A DNA stretch of 6,132 bases, from assembly GCA_023428515.1 (NCBI GenBank), contig JAEYXI010000621.1:1-6132 (forward strand). Reading direction: 5' to 3'. The notes under the pieces are model-generated. The model did no database searches. It saw only the letters and a list, made by a program, of their open reading frames with translations, and had not been told where the DNA came from. How positions within the stretch are numbered: the first letter of the stretch is position 1; every line of letters begins with the position of its first letter. Source of the stretch: Pseudomonadota bacterium (GTDB lineage Bacteria > Pseudomonadota > Alphaproteobacteria > Rhizobiales > Rhizobiaceae). The translations under genes and the position numbers were made by a program. Positions 1 through 5,538 of this stretch are shown here, piece by piece.

Positions 1-70
1 GCGCTACACGCCGGCCGCCATACCTGCAGAAGGGAACCAACCGCGGCGCGGTCCGTTGTTTGCCTGCGGC

Positions 71-131
71 GCACCGCCGCATCGGGACGCGGTGCGATCA
101 GTGTCGGGGCATCCCGGTGCGGATCGCACCG
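71..131. repeat. Nested inverted repeats upstream of the Lys/Ala-rich gene
   Basis: Two short hairpins can be drawn. In the first, GCACCGC (71-77) pairs with GCGGTGC (89-95) across an 11-nt loop. In the second, CGGTGCG (115-121) pairs with CGCACCG (125-131) across a 3-nt loop. A competing 8-bp pairing is also possible between CGGTGCGA (90-97) and TCGCACCG (124-131), which would exclude both. The second hairpin ends about 7 nt before the purine-rich ribosome binding site of the gene starting at 156, so these repeats may lie in its leader. The base pairing is seen directly; a regulatory role is only a possibility, since such GC-rich repeats also occur by chance. I see no confident gene in 1-155. 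Confidence 0.4.
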
Positions 132-155
132 CTCCCAGCCAGAAGGAAGAGGGTC

Positions 156-482
156 ATGGCAACCAAAGCGAAGAAGGCAGCCCCGAGGAAAACGAAGGCT
201 GCGCAATCGAAGACCGCGCAATCGAAGACTGGGGCGGGAACCGCGGCGACATCGAAGACCGCCGCGAAGAAGACTTTCGGCAAGGCCGCACCGAAGACCG
301 TCAAGCCGGCCGCGACGAAGTCGAGCGCCAAGACGACGAAGCCCGCCAAGAGCGCGGCGGAGAAGCCGTCGGTGGCGAGCCGCGTCATGCGCAAGGTCAC
401 CAAGACCGCGACGGGCGCCGTCGCCATGGCCGCTTCGGTCATCGGCAAGGACGGCAAATCCGCCAAGGCGAAAAGCAAGTAG
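156..482 (+). CDS. Small Lys/Ala-rich, histone H1-tail-like basic protein
   Basis: This encodes a 108-aa, very basic protein with 25 Lys, 3 Arg and only two acidic residues (E69, D99). Residues 1-70 are a low-complexity run of Ala, Lys, Thr, Ser and Pro with AxKT/AxSKT-type repeats, like histone H1 tails and bacterial H1-like proteins. Residues 71-97 are different, a more hydrophobic Val/Met/Ala segment followed by a short Lys-rich tail. I chose the ATG at 156 because GGAAGAGGG lies just upstream. A TTG start at 60 would add 32 residues of unlike composition (Cys and Arg rich). A nucleic-acid-binding or nucleoid role is inferred from charge alone. No enzyme motif, signal peptide or clear transmembrane helix is visible. 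It converges with the glutathione transferase gene. That it is a real gene is fairly secure; its function is unknown. Confidence 0.7.
   Translation: MATKAKKAAPRKTKAAQSKTAQSKTGAGTAATSKTAAKKTFGKAAPKTVKPAATKSSAKTTKPAKSAAEKPSVASRVMRKVTKTATGAVAMAASVIGKDGKSAKAKSK
201..260 (+). repeat. 15-bp tandem repeat inside the Lys/Ala-rich gene
   Basis: Two adjacent 15-bp units (201-215 and 216-230) are identical except for the last base and encode AQSKT twice. A degenerate third unit in the same phase lies at 246-260 and encodes ATSKT, separated from the second by exactly one 15-bp interval. This points to growth of the basic domain by in-frame slippage or duplication, so copy number may vary between strains. 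Confidence 0.75.
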
Positions 483-508
483 CCTTCCACGACGCTGAGT
501 ACTGGTTC

Positions 509-536
509 GCGGGCGAGCCTCGCAGGACGCGCCCGC
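509..536. terminator. Possible hairpin between convergent genes
   Basis: GCGGGCG (509-515) can pair with CGCCCGC (530-536), with a small CCT/AGG stem inside the loop. It sits in the 63-bp gap between the stop codons of two convergent genes, where a bidirectional terminator is expected. No T-tract follows on either strand, so a canonical intrinsic terminator is not demonstrated. Confidence 0.3.
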
Positions 537-545
537 CACCGTGCC

Positions 546-1250
546 TTACGGTCGCGCAGGTATGGTCAGTCCCTTCTGCACGGCCGGCCGCTCAAGCGCC
601 CGCTTCAGCCAGGCGTCGACGTTGGGGAAGCTGTCATAGCCGACGACGTCGCGCGCCTCGTAGAAACCGATCAAATTGCGCACCCAGCCGACATGGGCAA
701 TGTCGGCGATCGTGTAGTCGTCATCCATGAACCATTTGCGACCGGTCAGCCGCGTCTCCATCACGCCGAGCAGGCGCTTCGATTCATCGGCATAGCGGTT
801 GAGCGGGCGTTTGTCGGCGATCTCGCGTCCGGCAAATTTGTGGAAGAAACCGAGCTGGCCGAACATCGGCCCGACGGAAGCCATCTGGAAGAACACCCAC
901 TGGATGGTCTCGTAACGGCGCACCGGATCGGCGGGGATGAGCTTGCCCGTCTTCTCGGCGAGATAGAGCAGGATGGCGCCGGATTCGAACAGGCCGATCG
1001 GCTTGCCGTCAGGCCCGTCGGGATCGATGATCGCGGGAATCTTGCCGTTCGGATTGAGCGACAGGAATTCCGGCGTCCAGCTCTCGTTCTTCATGATGTC
1101 GACGAGATGCGGCTCGTAAGGCAGGCCGAGCTCTTCCAGTGCGATCGACACTTTCACGCCGTTCGGCGTCGGCAGCGAATAGAGCTGGATGCGGTCGGAA
1201 TGCTCAGGCTTCCAGCGCGTGGCGATCGGGAAGGCGGAAAGGTCAGTCAT
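546..1250 (-). CDS. Glutathione S-transferase, YfcG/YghU-like (Nu class) disulfide-bond oxidoreductase
   Basis: This is a 234-aa cytosolic GST-fold protein. Residues 21-102 form the thioredoxin-like N-terminal domain, with the TPNG motif at 28-31 where the Nu class places its glutathione-contacting Thr and Asn, the cis-proline segment GKIPAI (69-74) and the gamma-glutamyl-binding FESGAILLYLAEKTG (88-102). The rest is the all-helical domain, with GPMFGQ (127-132) and the DYTIADIA helix-capping motif (178-185). E. coli YfcG and YghU have disulfide reductase activity with two bound glutathiones; the same is inferred here from these motifs. It has about 20 residues more at the N-terminus than E. 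coli YfcG. The start ATG is followed by MTDLSAF and has a GGAG about 8 nt upstream. It lies 107 bp downstream of the ketosynthase gene on the same strand, with hairpins between, so co-transcription is uncertain. The physiological substrate is unknown. Confidence 0.88.
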   Translation of the reverse strand: MTDLSAFPIATRWKPEHSDRIQLYSLPTPNGVKVSIALEELGLPYEPHLVDIMKNESWTPEFLSLNPNGKIPAIIDPDGPDGKPIGLFESGAILLYLAEKTGKLIPADPVRRYETIQWVFFQMASVGPMFGQLGFFHKFAGREIADKRPLNRYADESKRLLGVMETRLTGRKWFMDDDYTIADIAHVGWVRNLIGFYEARDVVGYDSFPNVDAWLKRALERPAVQKGLTIPARP

Positions 1251-1262
1251 GGGGGCTCCGGG

Positions 1263-1317
1263 GAGGATACGGTTTCAAAAGGATACCGTCCTCAAGTAGG
1301 CGGGCGATCCGCGCCTA
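1263..1317. repeat. Two hairpins in the gap between ketosynthase and glutathione transferase genes
   Basis: Hairpin one: GAGG plus ACGGT (1263-1266, 1269-1273) pairs with ACCGT plus CCTC (1285-1293), a 9-bp stem with a 2-nt bulge and an 11-nt loop. Hairpin two: TAGGCGGG (1297-1304) pairs with CC plus CGCCTA (1309-1310, 1312-1317), 8 bp with one bulged G and a CGAT loop. CGCCTAT occurs at 1312-1318 and again at 1332-1338. Read leftward, hairpin two begins about 40 nt after the ketosynthase stop, and hairpin one lies just before the glutathione transferase start. They could end or attenuate transcription between the two genes, but neither is followed by a T-tract. Confidence 0.35.
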
Positions 1318-1357
1318 TCAATGGCACAACTCGCCTATTCGGCCGCAACTGGCGAAA

Positions 1358-2566
1358 TCAGGCCGGCTTGAAGGCCACCACGGCATTGGTGCCGCCGAAG
1401 GCGAAGCTGTTGCTGATCGCCGCACGCACTTTCCGCTCGCGTGCGGTGTTGGGCGTCACGTCGAGGTCGCAGTCGGGATCAGGTTCGCGATAGTTCGCGG
1501 TCGGCGGGACGATGCCCTCGCGCATCGCCATCACGCAGGCGATCATCTCGATCGCGCCCGACGCACCCAGGCAATGCGCGTGCATCGACTTGGTGGACGA
1601 CATGGAAAGCTTGCGCGCATGCTCGCCGAACACCTGCTTGATCGCCACGGTCTCGATCTGGTCGTTGGCCTTGGTGCCGGTGCCGTGCGCGTTGATGTAG
1701 TCGACATCCCCGGGGTTCAGACCGGCATCGGCTAGGCAGGCTCGCATCGCCGCTGCAGGCCCTTCGATCGTCGGCGCGACGATGTCGGACGCATCAGCCG
1801 ACATGCCGACGCCGGCAAGCTCGGCAAGGATGGTGGCGCCGCGCGCCTTGGCATGCTCGTAGGTTTCGAGCACGGCAATGCCCGCGCCCTCACCCATCAC
1901 AACGCCCTGGCGGTCGGCTGAAAAGGGCCGGCAGGTGTCGGCCGCCATGATGCGCAGCGCCTCCCAGCTCTTCAGCACGCCCCAGGACATCGGCGCTTCC
2001 GCACCGCCGGCGAGCATCACATCGGCGCGGCCGAGGACGAGCTGGTCCATGGCGCTGGCAAGGGCATGGTTGGACGACGAGCAGGCCGAGGTGACGCCGA
2101 AGGTCGGGCCGCGCAGGCCGAGATTCATGCTGACCTGTCCGGCGGCGGCGCCCGGCATGATCTTCGGTACGGTGAATATCTCGGGGCGCGGTTTTCCCTC
2201 GAGAAACACTTTGCGATAGTTGTCGTCAGTGGTTTCCGCACCGAACACGCCGACCCCGACCGCCGCGCCGACCCGGTAGGTGTTCTTCTCGTCGACCTGA
2301 AGCCCCGATTGGGCGAGCGCCTCGCGCGCGGCTATCACCGCGAACAGGCTGAAGCGGTCCATCGTCACCGTCCGCTTGCGGTCGATGCCATGATCCGGCA
2401 GCGTCTTGATCTCGGAACCGATCCTGACCTTGAGGTCCGACAGCAACTCGCTGCTCAGCTGCCCGATCGCGGAGCGGCCTTCGCGCATGGCGCTCCAGAT
2501 CGACGCAGCGTCGTTGCCGAGCCCGCAGAGTCCGCCTATGCCGGTGACGACGATGCGCTGCCGCAT
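1358..2566 (-). CDS. NodE-like beta-ketoacyl-ACP synthase (KAS II / FabF family)
   Basis: This 402-aa condensing enzyme extends an acyl chain by decarboxylative condensation with malonyl-ACP. The thiolase-fold catalytic set is complete: nucleophile Cys162 in [10 protein letters not shown], His294 in [11 protein letters not shown], Lys326 in STKSM and His331 in MHAHCLGA, with the C-terminal FGGTNA loop at 390-395. In most FabF proteins the last His sits in a TGH context; here it is HAHC, which I recall as typical of rhizobial NodE. Other stretches, such as [31 protein letters not shown] and RERKVR, also read like NodE. The start ATG has AAAAGG upstream and lies only 17 bp after the ACP gene, so the two are almost surely one operon. 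NodE works with NodF to make unsaturated acyl chains for Nod factors. With no nod genes or recognisable nod box in view, I call this a NodE-like chromosomal paralogue of unknown product rather than nodE itself. Confidence 0.92.
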   Translation of the reverse strand: MRQRIVVTGIGGLCGLGNDAASIWSAMREGRSAIGQLSSELLSDLKVRIGSEIKTLPDHGIDRKRTVTMDRFSLFAVIAAREALAQSGLQVDEKNTYRVGAAVGVGVFGAETTDDNYRKVFLEGKPRPEIFTVPKIMPGAAAGQVSMNLGLRGPTFGVTSACSSSNHALASAMDQLVLGRADVMLAGGAEAPMSWGVLKSWEALRIMAADTCRPFSADRQGVVMGEGAGIAVLETYEHAKARGATILAELAGVGMSADASDIVAPTIEGPAAAMRACLADAGLNPGDVDYINAHGTGTKANDQIETVAIKQVFGEHARKLSMSSTKSMHAHCLGASGAIEMIACVMAMREGIVPPTANYREPDPDCDLDVTPNTARERKVRAAISNSFAFGGTNAVVAFKPA

Positions 2567-2583
2567 TTATTGCCTTTTCACGG

Positions 2584-2838
2584 TCAGGCTTTTTTCGCGA
2601 TCAGGCCGCGAACCGCCTCGATCATGTCCTGAACCGTCTTCAGATTGGCCCAGGCCTCGACCGTATTCATCTCGACCTCGATGCCGTATTTCTCCTCGAG
2701 GTCGAAGATGATCTCGGTCAGTTCCAGCGAATGGATGCCTAGAGAGGTGAGTTCAGTATCCGGGCCGATCTCGCCGATTTCAGGATCGGCATGCTCCTTG
2801 ATCTTGGAGAGGATTTCCCCGGCCAGTTGGTCACCCAT
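2584..2838 (-). CDS. Specialised acyl carrier protein (NodF-like), with HSL in place of DSL
   Basis: This is an 84-aa acidic ACP of normal length. The four-helix carrier fold is recognisable: TELTSLGIHSLELTEIIFDL (29-48) holds the phosphopantetheine site Ser37 and the acidic helix II, followed by EEKYGIEVEMN (48-58) and the C-terminal helix ending GLIAKKA. The residue before Ser37 is His36, where most ACPs have Asp (DSL motif). The C-terminal half (EMNTVEAW, then RGLIAKKA) resembles NodF more than the housekeeping AcpP. The start at 2838 is preceded by GGAAGG at about 6 nt; longer in-frame starts would add Cys/Arg-rich residues translated from the promoter region and are rejected. The first gene of a leftward operon, it is followed after 17 bp by the ketosynthase, which likely uses this ACP as its acyl carrier. 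The acyl chain made is unknown. Confidence 0.9.
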   Translation of the reverse strand: MGDQLAGEILSKIKEHADPEIGEIGPDTELTSLGIHSLELTEIIFDLEEKYGIEVEMNTVEAWANLKTVQDMIEAVRGLIAKKA

Positions 2839-2884
2839 CGCGCCCTTCCAGTATTTTTGCGCCGCTCCGACGCGCATGCATCTC

Positions 2885-2898
2885 CGACATCGATGTCG
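2885..2898. promoter_or_regulatory. Perfect 14-bp palindrome in the ACP leader
   Basis: CGACATCGATGTCG is a perfect dyad about 47 bp upstream of the ACP start and downstream of its predicted promoter. A second, smaller dyad, GCGCA-N5-TGCGC, lies at 2921-2935. Both have the size and symmetry of dimeric regulator sites, and their position would suit a repressor acting on the leftward operon. The symmetry is seen; the binding protein is unknown. Confidence 0.4.
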
Positions 2899-2970
2899 AA
2901 ACGTGTGTCTTTCCTCTGAAGCGCATGTTCTGCGCCCCTTTTTGCCACCGCATCTGCAGGTGACAAGCCC

Positions 2971-2999
2971 TCTATAGAAAGCCGCACCGCCGGAAGCAA
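2971..2999 (-). promoter_or_regulatory. Predicted sigma70-type promoter of the ACP-ketosynthase operon
   Basis: On the minus strand a TTGCTT (-35, bases 2999-2994) is separated by exactly 17 nt from TATAGA (-10, bases 2976-2971). This is a good match to the alphaproteobacterial housekeeping pattern in otherwise GC-rich DNA. Transcription would start near 2964, giving a leader of roughly 125 nt before the ACP start that contains both palindromes. Confidence 0.5.
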
Positions 3000-3040
3000 T
3001 AAGGGAAGTTCTCGACAAATGGCCGCCTGTGGCCGACGAT

Positions 3041-3066
3041 ACCGGCAAAAGAACCGGACCGGCAAA
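3041..3066 (+). repeat. 9-bp direct repeat in front of ureD
   Basis: ACCGGCAAA occurs at 3041-3049 and 3058-3066, start to start 17 bp, with a further ACCGG at 3053-3057. The second copy runs into the AAAGGA that probably serves as the ureD ribosome binding site. It could be a regulator half-site pair or a chance repeat. I found no convincing promoter for ureD: TCGACA at 3012-3017 with GACGAT at 3035-3040 is the best, and it is weak. Confidence 0.35.
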
Positions 3067-3080
3067 GGATTGTTGTTGCG

Positions 3081-3920
3081 GTGCTGATGACCTTAGGCGA
3101 GGTGGCTGACCTTTCGGCCCAGCGCGTCGATGCGCGGGCGCGCCTTGCCGTGCGGCAGGAAGGCGGCGCGACCCGCATCGGGCGCCTCTACCAGGAAGGC
3201 GCAGCCAAGATCCGCATGCCGGAAGTCCAGGCGGACCCGTTCGAGGCCATACTGATCAACACGGCGGGCGGCCTGACCGGCGGCGACCGCATCGCCTGGG
3301 AGATCGAGGCCGGCGACCGCGCTTCGGTCGTGGTGACCACCCAGGCCTGCGAGAAGCTCTACCGCTCGCGCTCCGGCGAGGCGCGCGCCGAGGTCCGCCT
3401 CACCGCCGGCCAAGGCGCCCGCATAGCCTGGCTGCCGCAGGAGACGATCGTCTACGACCGCTCCGCCTTCGCGCGGCGGCTGGACGTCGATCTCGCCGAG
3501 GATGCACAGGCGCTCATCGTCGAGGCAACGCTGTTCGGCCGTCTCGCCATGGGCGAGACCGTATCGCAGGCGTTGTTCCGTGACCGCTGGCGGGTGCGGC
3601 AGGGCGGCAGGCTCGTCCATGCCGAGGCGTTTTCGATCGGCCCCGACGTCGCCGCGACGCTTGGCCGGCCGGCTGCCGCCCGCGGCGCCACGGCTGTCGC
3701 GACCGTGCTCCTCGTTTCGCCCGACGCCGAAAGCCTGCTGCGGCAGGCGCGCGAAATCGTCGGCGAGGAAGGCGGAGCCAGCTTCTGGACGGTTGGCGGA
3801 ACTGGCAAGCTTCTTGCGAGGCTTGTCGCCGGGGACGGCTACGGCCTGCGCAAGCGGCTGGCGCCGCTGGTCCGCCTGCTCAATGGGCAGGCAGGCCTGC
3901 CCAAGGTTTGGTCACTTTAG
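3081..3920 (+). CDS. ureD: Urease accessory protein UreD (UreH)
   Basis: UreD is the scaffold that binds apo-urease and, with UreF and UreG, delivers nickel to the active site in the cytoplasm. This 279-aa protein has the usual family length and its conserved blocks: [14 protein letters not shown] (34-47), [11 protein letters not shown] (59-69), [11 protein letters not shown] (86-96), [21 protein letters not shown] (118-138) and FGRLAMGE (152-159). The start is a choice between GTG at 3081, which sits 11 nt after AAAGGA, and ATG at 3087, which would give 277 aa; spacing slightly favours GTG. It is the first gene of the rightward urease block, divergent from the ACP operon, and ureA follows after 54 bp. 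Identification is secure. Confidence 0.95.
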   Translation: MLMTLGEVADLSAQRVDARARLAVRQEGGATRIGRLYQEGAAKIRMPEVQADPFEAILINTAGGLTGGDRIAWEIEAGDRASVVVTTQACEKLYRSRSGEARAEVRLTAGQGARIAWLPQETIVYDRSAFARRLDVDLAEDAQALIVEATLFGRLAMGETVSQALFRDRWRVRQGGRLVHAEAFSIGPDVAATLGRPAAARGATAVATVLLVSPDAESLLRQAREIVGEEGGASFWTVGGTGKLLARLVAGDGYGLRKRLAPLVRLLNGQAGLPKVWSL

Positions 3921-3974
3921 GAGCGTCACAGCCGTCGAATGGTTCCGGCGCTCCGGCATTGGATTTGAAAGCGC

Positions 3975-4277
3975 ATGAACCTCACGCCGAGGGAAAAGGA
4001 CAAGCTGCTGGTCGCCATGGCAGCGATCGTGGCCCGCAAAAGGCTCGAACGCGGCGTCAAGCTCAACCATCCGGAAGCCATCGCCCTGATCACCGATTTC
4101 GTCGTCGAGGGAGCGCGCGACGGACGCTCGGTCGCCGACCTGATGGAGGCCGGCGCGCATGTCGTCAGCCGCGCCGAGGTCATGGAAGGCATAGCCGAGA
4201 TGATCCACGACGTGCAGGTCGAGGCAACCTTCCCTGACGGCACCAAGCTCGTCACCGTGCACCACCCGATCCGATAG
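3975..4277 (+). CDS. ureA: Urease gamma subunit
   Basis: This 100-aa protein is the smallest of the three bacterial urease structural subunits, which assemble as (UreABC)3 to hydrolyse urea to ammonia and carbamate. It matches the family throughout: [17 protein letters not shown] at the N-terminus, the [20 protein letters not shown] block (31-50), the [22 protein letters not shown] region and the terminal [14 protein letters not shown]. Length is exactly that of typical UreA. Gamma and beta subunits are separate genes here, unlike Helicobacter, where they are fused. The ribosome binding site is weak (GAAAG about 6 nt upstream). The next gene begins 7 nt after its stop, so translation may be coupled. 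Confidence 0.97.
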   Translation: MNLTPREKDKLLVAMAAIVARKRLERGVKLNHPEAIALITDFVVEGARDGRSVADLMEAGAHVVSRAEVMEGIAEMIHDVQVEATFPDGTKLVTVHHPIR

Positions 4278-4284
4278 GCAAAAA

Positions 4285-4536
4285 ATGCTGGAACTGCGCC
4301 CCAACTGCGAATGCTGCGACAGGGACCTGCCGCCCGATGCGGCAGATGCCATGATCTGCACCTTCGAATGCACTTTTTGCGCGGACTGCGCTGTGAATGT
4401 GCTCGGCGGCGCCTGCCCCAATTGCAGCGGCAATTTTTCCGCTCGCCCGATCCGGCCGGCGGCCTTGCTCGCCAAATATCCGCCGTCGAGCAAACGGGTA
4501 CTCAAAGCCGAGAGCTGTGACCCGAAAGCCGCCTGA
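4285..4536 (+). CDS. Cysteine-rich DUF1272 family protein
   Basis: This 83-aa protein fits the DUF1272 family. Nine cysteines are packed into residues 8-47: C8, C10, C11 in the NCECCDRDLPP motif, C25, C29, C32, C35 in the ICTFECTFCADC motif, and C44, C47 in CPNC. The arrangement suggests a small zinc-binding fold; the family's function is unknown to me. The C-terminus, IRPAALLAKYPPSSKRV, is basic and also looks family-typical. The start ATG follows the ureA stop by 7 nt, with AGG overlapping that stop codon, which implies the same transcript. Placement between urease genes and a nickel permease makes a metal-related or regulatory role possible, but this is inference from neighbourhood only. 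Confidence 0.88.
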   Translation: MLELRPNCECCDRDLPPDAADAMICTFECTFCADCAVNVLGGACPNCSGNFSARPIRPAALLAKYPPSSKRVLKAESCDPKAA

Positions 4537-4565
4537 TCCATTGCCGACATGAAGGAACGCTGCCC

Positions 4566-5168
4566 ATGATCAAACGTCTTGCCGCAACCGCCATGCTGCT
4601 TGCCGCCAGCGCGGTTCCCGCCTTCGCGCATCTCGATCCGGGCGAGCATGGCTCCTTCATGGCCGGCGTCTCGCATCCGCTCTTCGGCCTCGACCACATC
4701 CTCGCCATGGTGACGGTCGGACTGTGGGCCGCGCTGCTCGCGCAAAGCGAGGACCGCCGCGCATTGTGGCTGGTGCCCGCCGCCTTTGTCGGCACGATGT
4801 GCCTGGGCTTCGCCGCAGCGCTGCTTTCCCTGCCGCTGCCCTTCGTCGAGCCCGTCATCCTCGCCTCAGTCGTGGTGATCGGGCTTCTGGCGGCAATCGC
4901 GCTCAACGTGCCGACCGGCCTCGCAATGGCGATGGTCGGATTCTTCGCCTTCTTCCACGGCCATGCGCATGGCGGCGAACTCGGCTCGGCGGGCGCACTT
5001 CCCTATGGCCTCGGCTTCGCCATTTCCACGGCGCTGCTTCATCTCGCCGGCATCGGGATCGGCCTCGGACTAGGCCGCATGTTCGGCGACGGTGCCGGAC
5101 GGATCGCAACGCGGCTTGCCGGTGGAGCCACCGCCCTCGGCGGGCTGTGGCTCGCTGTGGCCGGCTAA
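4566..5168 (+). CDS. hupE: HupE/UreJ family nickel permease
   Basis: This 200-aa inner-membrane protein probably imports Ni2+ for urease. Residues 1-21 look like a cleavable signal peptide ending AFA, which would leave His22 at the mature N-terminus. The family motif HX5DH is present as HPLFGLDH (37-44) at the start of the first membrane helix. A second His/Glu motif, FHGHAHGGE (130-138), and His159 in TALLHLAG lie in later helices. Hydrophobic stretches near 42-60, 67-90, 96-112, 115-131, 146-170 and 184-199 give about six membrane spans. GAAGGAA stands 8 nt before the ATG. Homologues occur in hydrogenase (hupE) and urease (ureJ) clusters; the urease setting here makes ureJ an equally good name. 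Its stop is 10 bp before ureB. Confidence 0.92.
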   Translation: MIKRLAATAMLLAASAVPAFAHLDPGEHGSFMAGVSHPLFGLDHILAMVTVGLWAALLAQSEDRRALWLVPAAFVGTMCLGFAAALLSLPLPFVEPVILASVVVIGLLAAIALNVPTGLAMAMVGFFAFFHGHAHGGELGSAGALPYGLGFAISTALLHLAGIGIGLGLGRMFGDGAGRIATRLAGGATALGGLWLAVAG

Positions 5169-5178
5169 GGGGGCCCGC

Positions 5179-5499
5179 ATGATCATCGGCGGCCTTGTTC
5201 CCGGCGAAATCATCACCGCTTCGGGCGACATCGAGCTCAACGAGGGCGCGCCGACCGTGACGCTCAAGGTCGCCAACAGCGGCGATCGGCCCATCCAGGT
5301 CGGCAGCCACTACCATTTCTTCGAGACGAACGAGGCGCTTCGCTTCGATCGCGACAAGGCACGGGGCATGCGCCTCGACATTGCCGCCGGCACCGCCGTG
5401 CGCTTCGAGCCCGGCCAGGAGCGTGACGTGACGCTGGTACCGCTTTCCGGCGGCCGCGCGGTCTACGGCTTCCAGCAGAAGATCATGGGGAAACTTTAG
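5179..5499 (+). CDS. ureB: Urease beta subunit
   Basis: This 106-aa protein is the urease beta subunit, which packs against the catalytic alpha subunit. Family blocks are intact: [11 protein letters not shown] at the N-terminus, [21 protein letters not shown] around 33-53, [17 protein letters not shown] and the terminal [17 protein letters not shown] chose the ATG at 5179 because AAGGGGG lies 5-11 nt upstream and the resulting protein begins as UreB normally does; a start further upstream in frame (5092) would add 29 residues overlapping hupE. In many bacteria ureC follows immediately. Here the next gene is on the opposite strand, so ureC must lie beyond the window or elsewhere. Confidence 0.97.
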   Translation: MIIGGLVPGEIITASGDIELNEGAPTVTLKVANSGDRPIQVGSHYHFFETNEALRFDRDKARGMRLDIAAGTAVRFEPGQERDVTLVPLSGGRAVYGFQQKIMGKL

Positions 5500-5505
5500 T
5501 CGATG

Positions 5506-5525
5506 CGGCGGGTGGCCTTCCGCCG
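5506..5525. terminator. Possible hairpin between ureB and the convergent gene
   Basis: CGGCGG (5506-5511) pairs with CCGCCG (5520-5525), extendable by a G-U pair, with a loop of about 6 nt. It lies in the 39-bp gap between two convergent stop codons. There is no T-tract, so it is a plausible but unproven terminator for ureB transcripts. Confidence 0.35.
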
Positions 5526-5538
5526 AGAAGCCCGGCCG

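Noticed and set aside
98..490. Minus-strand frame of 130 codons that looks membrane-like
   Set aside because: Its Phe/Leu/Val/Ala richness is simply the reverse complement of Lys/Ala/Thr codons in the opposite gene; no ribosome binding site and no family resemblance.
56..730. Long plus-strand frame (224 codons) overlapping the Lys/Ala-rich gene
   Set aside because: It runs through the Lys/Ala-rich gene in another frame and then antisense to the glutathione transferase, with Arg/Glu/Gly-biased composition typical of shadow frames in GC-rich DNA.
693..1493. Plus-strand 266-codon frame antisense to the glutathione transferase
   Set aside because: The opposite strand holds a clearly conserved enzyme; this frame reads like a mirrored shadow rich in His, Arg and Asp, with no recognisable motif.
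2839..3048. N-terminal extension of the ACP up to 154 residues
   Set aside because: The added residues are Cys/Arg rich, unlike any ACP, and would be translated through the predicted promoter; a good ribosome binding site precedes the ATG at 2838.
2839..3080. A nod box (NodD site) upstream of the NodFE-like pair
   Set aside because: Reading both strands by eye I found no match to the long conserved nod box pattern. A profile search could confirm this.
3912..4745. Minus-strand 277-codon frame across ureA, DUF1272 and the start of hupE
   Set aside because: It is antisense to three well-supported genes and has no domain features.
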